NCBI GenBank assembly: GCA_006937955.1
Contig: SSNP01000139.1
Span: 1,229,742-1,293,741, forward strand
Direction of reading: 5' to 3'
From: Pachypanchax playfairii
Lineage: Eukaryota > Chordata > Actinopteri > Cyprinodontiformes > Aplocheilidae
DNA length: 64,000 nt
The position numbers were made by a program, and so were the translations under genes. The notes below the pieces were generated by a model. It did no database searches and was not told where the DNA came from. It saw only the letters and a list, made by a program, of their open reading frames with translations. Positions 41,201 through 50,200 of the stretch are shown here, in pieces (the first letter of the stretch is position 1; every line of letters starts with the position of its first letter).

Positions 41201-44200
41201 TCGTCCAGGATTAATGCTCCGTCGAGGCCATCAGTCCGACCCGCTGCACTCACCTGTGTGGAAGATGATTCACAGAGGAATCAGACTCTGGTGGACAAAC
41301 TGAAGCATCATGCACAAAGATGTACGTCCATGTGTTTAATTTCAATGTAGAATGCCCTTCAGAAAGTACAGCTACTGTTTTACATTTCAGGGAGAAAATG
41401 ATTTAATTAAGTAAATATGTAAGAATGTTGGAACTGATGAACTGACAAACAGTATTATTGAGTTTTATTCTGACTCTCTCATGGAGCAGTAAACTACTCC
41501 ATGTTGTTGGTTCATTCGTGCCAGTTTCACAGTAATCAGAATGACTTCTGTTGATTCTCACCAAAAACTGGGCCATGTCAAAAGCCAAATCCTGGACAAA
41601 GCTGAATCGATGCTCGGCCAGTGGAGCCACGTGACCTGGACAGGACTGGGGATCCTCAGGGGCCTCAGAGGTATTTAGAGTGGCTGAACACAAAGTGACC
41701 AACACCACCTCACAGCAGTCATGAGCTAAAAGATAAAAACAAGGTGAGACACAAAAAAGAAAAAGGTGACAGGAGAGAAGAAGGAGCTGGAAGAGAGAGG
41801 TGAGGTCAGCTGGGGGGGGGTTGTTGTTTTTCTTCTTCTGTGCACTGAAAAATGCACTCGTTTTGTTGCCCTATGTCCTTCATCTTCATCATACATACAA
41901 ACAAGATACAAACAAGGTGAGTATCTGTAAAGTCTGAAGAAAAATGAAAGAAAAAAATGTTAAAGGGGGTTTAAAGGTTTATAAAGGAGTTCTAGTTTTT
42001 ATGTATAGAAACAAAGAGGAGAATGAGAAGGCGAGTCTTGATACGGTCAGGTGTGTATTAAATCGGAGGGTGTCGTACCGTGGCCGGGCCCACAGCACGG
42101 TACCATCATGGACATTCATGGTAGCATCATCACACAGGATGATATGAGTGGTGACAGAACAGGAGAGCAGCTCAGAGAGGAAGAAAATAACTGGAAAAAA
42201 CCTATTTGGTGAATTTTATAAGCTCAACAGAGTCATTAACACTGAATAATGTTTTTCAGATCAGCAGCGATCCAGCCATGTTCTGATTCTGTTCTGGTTG
42301 TTTAGATCACAGAGAGCAAAGAGGGTTAGACATCTTGTGTGGAAGTAACTGATAATGAGTATTACAACTGAATCGAACAGTTTGTACGTAATCGGCTTTA
42401 AATCTGGACCTTTAGATGTGTAGAGGTGGTGTACGTCTGATTTTTGTGTAGAACTTTGAGATGAATATAATTAAAAACTGAAACTGAATAAATAAATTAA
42501 ATTGTAAATTACACAAACGTGAGACTGGGAGAACACCCTGTTTACAGATGAGACTAAAGTTGAGGTTTTGGGCAAGTTCCTTCAGCTCTATGTTCATAAT
42601 GAAGCATCAAATAGGGTTAGGGTTCTGAACAGTGAAACATGGAAGAGGCTTGGTTACATCCTACACTAGTTCTGGTTCAGGGTGTCTTGAATCTGTGCAG
42701 AGTACCATGAAATCTTAAGACCATCAAGGGACTCTGGAGCTAAATGTGGTGCCCAGTGTCAGAAAGCTTGATCTTAGTCACAGGTCACAAGTCCTCAGAC
42801 AGGATAATGACCCAAAACACACAGATAAATGAACCAAGAATGGATCAGAACAAAATACTGGACAAGCCCTGACCTAAATCCTAGTGAACATCTGTGGAAG
42901 GAGCTGAAACATCTGGAGAAGGAACCCTTCAAACCTGAGACAGCTGGAGCTGCTCGCTCATGAGGAGTGGGCCAGAATACCTGTCGACAGGTGTGGAGGT
43001 CATTACACTAATCAACTCAACAGGTTGTGCAACATAAATACTAAGTTAAATAACCAATCAGGTTTGTCCAGGTCAGTTTCATTAGTCTGTTTTTAAAATT
43101 ATTCCATCAAACCACAATTCACCAGCAATGATTTGTCATTACAATGTGCTGCTTTTTGTCATGCTCACATCACTCAGGAAATTTCACTTCATTGTTGATA
43201 AGTAACAGCTGTGCAGTTTCTTTAAAAACAAACATCTGCTCATATAAAAGCATTGAGAAAAAGGTACGTACCATCATCTCTGTACACAGACTGTGGGAGG
43301 AGACCTGAGACCCCACACAGGCTCAGAGAGGATGTACCACAGGCTTATTAATAAACTTTAAATACTAATTAAACACCTATTAATTAGTTGTGTGTATGGT
43401 ACAGAGACGTAAACAACTCATTTTGCACAATAAACTGTGACATCAAACTCTGATTCTCACAATCTAAATCTTATTTCTCTTCATAAACCACTTGCTCAAT
43501 TAATCCGCCTCCTCCTCAGTCACGAACCAAACATGATCCTGCAGCAAACTAACAACACAACGTATTATCAGTGATTCAGAAGTTTATGCTACTAAAATCC
43601 AAACACTGAAGTCTCTGCACTGCAGCTGTCAGACTTCCTGCACCTGATTTATTGGGCGTTACATTCTGTAGTCATTCTCTTCATTACCAAAAACATCAAG
43701 CTGAATGTCTAGCACAACATTCCCATCATGCTATCCATTTACCAAATTTACTATATGTGTCAACAAACAGTCAGAAGGCTGACAGAAAGCTCAATAAACA
43801 TGAACGCCTTGCTCAAGAGGATCTCAAAAGTACCGACTAAGTCTGCAGCGATCTTTTTCCAAGCCATCTGGGAAATCTGTCCCACAAGCTGGTCAGTCAA
43901 AAGCTTGGTTCTCAGGAGCTCGGAGCAGCCTGAAGTAGGAAGCAGTCACGCAGAGCTAATCTGTAAAAAGAAAGTAACACCTCGTCTCAAGCCCCAGCAG
44001 ACGCCTGTAATTCAGCTGAGCTCTTAATAAGATAACGTCCTTTATGTGTCTGGAAGAAAGACAGATTAAAAAAAAATCTACAGTATCTTTTATATCTGTT
44101 GCTTTAAAGACAGTCTGTGTCTTTTCCAGCTTTTTGCTCCCGTCCGTTACTGTTAAAGGTGAAAATCATTTAAAAACACATGTAATTTTCCACTTAAGCT

Positions 44201-47200
44201 CCAACTGAGGATCATTTATTGAGAAGTGGGAAAAAACATGACTGTAATTATTTATGCTTATTGCCATTTTGATTCAGGCTGCACGGTGGTGCAGTTGGTA
44301 GAGCTGTTGCCTTGCAGTGAGAAGGTCCCAGGTTTGAAACCCAGCCAGGACCTTTCAGCCTGGAGTTTGCATGTTCTCCCCGTGCATATGTGGGTTTTCT
44401 CCAGGGACTTCGGCATGAGGTTAACTGGCAAATCTAAATTGTCCCTGTGTGTGTGAGTGGTTTTCTGTCTCTGTGTGACCCTGTGATGGACTGGTGACCT
44501 GTCCAGGTGTGAACCTGCCTCTTGCCTAATGACAGCTGGAGTTAGACACCAGCTCCCTGAGACGCTGAACAGGAATAAGGGGGTAAAGATAATGACTATG
44601 TTGGTTCATGTAAAAGTCAGGATGAAGCAGCAGCGCGCATTGAGGGAGAACACTTGAAATGTTCTGTTTTCCTTTCTTAGATACTTTAGAAAGAACAACA
44701 TGCAGACAGCAAGTAAGAAGAACGAGGGACCAGGTCTGTACCAGCGTGTCAGATTAAACCGCTTCTACAAAACAACAACAGACCACCAACCTTACCTTCT
44801 GAATCTCATGTTATATCATAGAAGTTGTTTTTTATTGTCATTATCTTGTAATTACTTTGTCTTTTATTAAAATTCCAAGCAAATTTCAAAACACTAAATG
44901 AAAACCATTCAGTTAAAGTTACTGTATGTGCTTGCAAACACGAGAAGTGAAAACATTTGTTGGCTTCCTGCTTGAGCTGCACATGTTCAGCTGCTGCAAT
45001 CCAAACTTTAACAGAACTGTGACCCTTTTTAATAGAACTGCGTCTGGCCAAGGTTGTACTATCACACTGCTGTAAACCAAGTAAATATCAGTCCTTAAAG
45101 GTAAAATCACAGCTGGAAAGTGCTCATAGCGAGACTCATAGCAGGTCTTTTTCAACCTGTGAAACTGCTCAATAAATATCTGAGTTCTCAGTATTATTAA
45201 ATTTCTCCATTTCAGTAAAAAAGACACGACCTTGTGCTTCCTGTACACAGTGAACTTTGACTGTTGATCTCAGCTGACTGTTGTTGCTCATTTATTCATC
45301 TGGGAGCAAGAACTTCCTCACAAAGTATAAACCCAAGACAAGAATAACCTCCACAAAGGCATCTACAGTGCAGCAGAATACCCATAATCCTCTACTAAAA
45401 TATGATGATACTGTTTAAAAAAGCTGCACATGTTATATGTTTTATTGTTTTAAACAAATATACAGAGATCTGTACCTTTTACATGACTGTGTTCAACCAT
45501 ATTTTGTTTTGATTTTGGTACTTTTTGGTACTTTTCCAGCCATTGAAACAATGATTTATTTCTCCTAAAAAATGATTCAGTCTTAAGTAACAGTCAACTT
45601 TCTACCTGCATGTGTTTCATACATGATAGAATAAATAAGTAAACTGTGAAAAGAAATGATTTGTTGTTTATCTTACAAAAATCTGCAAAATATAAAAAGA
45701 ACAAAAAAAGAACAGATCTGCTGGTTCCTTTAAAGAGCCTGTTAATCTTGCATGTTTCAAACTGTTTCACCTTATTTACTATAACAGGTGGCTTCAGGCT
45801 TTTTTCATTCATGCAGTCAGTTTAAAGGAAACAAACCATCTCGTATGTGCATGAACATGAACAACAGATTGAGATGCAGAAGTGGAGGCTGCTGTGATCC
45901 CATTGGATTCCACCACTGGCTCCAGTTGAAGTTCTGCTCCCTCCATGTAACTCAACGGGACATTGTTCTGACATTGTCTGACATTGTTCTACAAATCAAA
46001 TCATTTTTTAATTTCCATACTTCTTATTTTGCTGCTACATGTTCAAATATTCATTTTCTTGTACATGTACCTGAAGTTAGTTATTTCATGTTAAGAAAAT
46101 ACCATAACTGTGTGTGTGTGTGTGTGTGTGTGGGGGGGGGGGGGTTGTTTTTCTGACCTCCAGAAGACCAGTTTCCAGACATTTACTATCTTTCTGGGGT
46201 CCGAGGGTTCTTGTGGGGATCGAAGCCTGGTCCCCATGAGGGGGACTCCCCTTTTTAGGGTTAGGGGTTAGGTTTATAGGTATGATGTGAATAGAGTTTT
46301 AGTTAGTCTTAGGGTTAGTTAGAGATCAGTAATGGTTAAGGTTAGGAAAAGGGTTTGAGTTAGGTATAAATCTAGTTGCTAAAATCAATGGAAGTCAATG
46401 GACGGTCCCCATAAGGATAACAAAACAAACATGTGTGTGTGTGTGGAACTTCCAGCCCAACGTCTCCAGCTTCAAAAATACAACATGGAAGCTCCAGTAA
46501 TTTCAATAAAAGAAAAAGTTGAAGAAGTATGGTCTACTTTTTTTATGTTCCTGCTGAACTTTCTGATCACATCATCACATTGTATTTTGCCCCATCAGGG
46601 GCACCATGGAAGAAACCCCAGAGGGCTCCACTGGCAAACACACACACAAAAAGCCAGACTGGAATTCGCCCAAATGCATGTTGAAATAGTCGTGTCTCTT
46701 TGTTTATTGTGGGTGGGTATCAACAAATCTGTATGTGACCTGCAGCAAACACTCAACTACAATCTGCTGCAACTTAATTACAGCTGTTTGGCCATAAAGC
46801 AGAGTTTTATGATAACAGAACCGGTTAGTGAAGAGGCTGTGGTAACCGGTGAGAGTACACTTGGCTGCCTACAAGGTGTCCACAGTATTACACTAATAAA
46901 GTAGAGCCGCTTGACTCATCACTGCAAATAAAAAAACATTTCAGTGCTCTTCATCCAAACTAACCTTTTTTTAAAGTAACATTAAGAATTTTACCAACAC
47001 AATCCTAATGAGGTCATATGAAAGTTTACTGCATTAGGTGGAGGCACCTTCCCTTTTAAGGTGATTGGAAGGAAGGCTGTAAGGCATTATGGGTGGGGAG
47101 GCTCACCGGGACACAGTGCCTGTAAGGTGCCATGACTGCTCCTCAGAGTGCTGGTCAGGTGTCTCTGCGTGCTGCCGGCAAACAGCAGGAAGTAGTCCAC

Positions 47201-50200
47201 ACCCTGATCGTCTGCAGCCAGCTCTTCATCAGAGAGCTGCACTGTGACGACACAGTGACCCTGTAAGAAGAGCAGAAGGTTTCAGCTGGTGTTTGCTTGT
47301 TTAATCGCACTGAAAGACATTAAAAACAAGGGAAATGCATGTAGTCAAGCTGGTGTGATGCATTATAAACTGACTTGGTTTTATTAGACTGATAAAAACA
47401 TGAAGACCAGACAAGTTTTGAACAATGAAAGAACTAAATCTAAATAAATACAGAAAGGTGTGGCCACACATCAACACATGGACTTTTGGAAGAGCACACA
47501 CACCTGACATTATAAAAACAAGTAGAATCCAGGGGGTCCAGAAATATCTGTATTAATTTGAATATTGTGAATTATTATTCTGCTGTGAACTTTATTCCTT
47601 CCGTTAATATAAAAACAACAAAGATTTTAATTTTTTGGCCATAGAAACCTCTCAAATTTAGGAGAAGAACTGTAGTGAGTGTAACGTGCACAAGTTTACA
47701 CTCCACTATGCTAATGCTAATTCTTCCAAGTAAAGTCTGGTTCAATCACTTCACATTCTAGCCATAGAAAAGTGTTGGTCATGACCAAACTAATGTAAAA
47801 TTCTTCAATCAAACCTTTAAAAAAGAAGACGCCACTAGGCTTTTACAAGCACTGGAACCTGAGTCTACTGCAACCATCCGACCATCAGAAGAACAGACAG
47901 GCCAGGAGGAGAAGGAAGCTGGAGACACCATGAGTTCATTGTACTAAGAAAGGCTTCGAAAATAAAGAACATCATGGAAAACCCTCATCATCCTCTTCAC
48001 AAGACGTTAACGAAACAGAGTGTCTTCAGTCAGAGTATTCTTAAGTCACTAGAGCTACAAATGGAACTGAGTTGAGCTGATTTAAACTGAACAGTCTTTT
48101 ACAATCAAATCTATATAGACAATGTGCAGCAGAGCAGACTGGATGCAGGAATTTTCTACTTTGATGGAGATAGAACACCTTCTACCACGTGCACTACTTT
48201 GTAAAGATCAACAAAGGATTGAAGTTGTTTTGGATATTTTTCAAGACTGAAATATGTTTTTCATGATTAACTAATATAGAAGTGATTCCAAGTGCTCTGG
48301 ATGTTTTCATGGCCAATAATCTGTCAATATTGATCAAGTAGTTTATGTGTAAATCTCATTAAGGGAAGGTGAGCTGCTTGGCGGAGGTCTGTGCTCTCCG
48401 AGTGCTTTATTGTTATAACTGTATTATTAGACGAAGGTTTAAAGACTATAATTTGTTTGTAACACTAGACTGACCCAAGTTTTTAAGAGAAAATTAGAGG
48501 CAAAAAGAAGTGAACCTCATCTTAATAAATCATCATCTAACAGCACGACAGAGATCATCCGTTTATCTGGATTTGAAAACAAAACTAATCAGGAATGATT
48601 GTGTTTTTGATGCGGAACGATGGATTTGTTCATTTTAGATGCAGATGTGACAGCTTGTGATCCCAGGTGACAACTGCATTACTTTCAAACACTTAGTAAT
48701 TTGCTTAGTACAACCCCAAGCAAGATTACAAAGGACTATGTAAGTCTGGAACATTTAGAAACCACTAACTACTAGCTGACATCATGCGAATTGGTGCTTT
48801 TCATATATACAGTCTCTGAGGAAGGGCTTAGCGACTTTCCAACTACATTCCAAAATAAATTCACTTTATGCCGACACATGTGTTTTTTACTAGATAATTT
48901 ACAAACTGATGAAGCTCAAATATTCATGAGTACAGTTACAGTGCTGTCTGTGTTATTTCAGAAGTGACAAAGGGTTCAGTTGTGGCTTCACAATGAGAGG
49001 AATGATGCGGTACCATGTGGGGACAGACCAAGAAGGAGGAGAAGCATCATGAAATAGCGATTTTGTTCAAATTAACTGTTTTCCAGTGTGGGACTGCAGT
49101 CTGTTGACAACAACTATGAATAATGGGACATCTCACCCCACTTAATCTGGCCCAGTGGTGCGGCCTGGTTCAACATGGCAGGCTGAGCTTTACTGGGTTA
49201 AAGGTGCTTCCTCCTCTCATAAAGTGGTAGCCTCAGGGCCTTGTTTCTTACAGAGGAGAATGGTTTGCAGACAGCACTGAGGCTAACCAGCAGCCTTGGG
49301 AATGGTAGGCCACTGTTCGACAGGCTGGCTGTGCTGCTGAATGATTGGAAAGGATGGAAAATGTGTTCAAAGTCAACCCAGAGGCCAGAGGCAGACTAGA
49401 GTCACCTCTGACAGCGAGAAGTGAACAAACTGAGTTGCAGCATGGAGGTGCATGTTTAGCCATGCTCAGGGTTTCAGTGTTAACAACCAGAGACGAGGCA
49501 CTGAAGTAAATGAGTTGTGGATGGGTGGAAGCCAACAGGCATTACATTCTCCCTATTAAAATCTCATCTCTTATCCTCAGACCCAACTGGAAATGAAGGC
49601 TTGCTCCTACAAAATGGACAGAAGGCTCAGTGCTTCATAGGAAAATGAAAATGTATTGGTGTGAAATAAGTTCCACATTTTTAGGACGAACAAAGGAGCA
49701 GCAAAAAGAAAAAGGAATTTCTCTCCACTGCAGAAAGCGTGAAACAAATCACCACAGACAGAACACCAGCTTGTTATATTCTGACACAATAACTGCTCCA
49801 AAATCCAGCAGCTGTTTTGTTTTATCCAAATTACAATCAGCTCATCATAAATAACCCTATAAGGTCCCATCTGTCAGGAAAAAAATCTGAAAACAGATTC
49901 AATAAAGAAAACAAACAAACAAAATCAAGATAATATTGGTATTTTTCTACATAAGAAGGGTGTGATTTAAAGCTTATTTAAGCAGGCGAGAGAAGAAGAA
50001 ACCAAACTCTATAAGATGATTGTGAGTTCTGTTGGAGGCAAATGTGCTGGCAGCTGTGAGCGTGGAGGTGGAGAAACAGAGATGTGAAACATCTGCTGGA
50101 AACAACAGGAAACAGAGCTGCAAACAGAGGCCTTTGCAAAGCGCACACACACACACACACACACACTGCATCTAATGACAATAACAAAAAAAATTAAGAA

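Larger units (their letters stand above)
41726..47106 (-). other. akap13 intron with Tc1 remnant, SINE and dispersed repeat
   Basis: 5.4 kb. The named repeats are listed separately; the 43.1-44.2 and 44.6-46.1 kb stretches show nothing recognisable. Confidence 0.8.

Noticed and set aside
46255..46360. Possible interstitial telomere repeat (TTAGGG-like)
   Set aside because: Irregular GGTTAGG/GGTTAAGG variants embedded in a longer dispersed fish repeat, not a tandem hexamer array.
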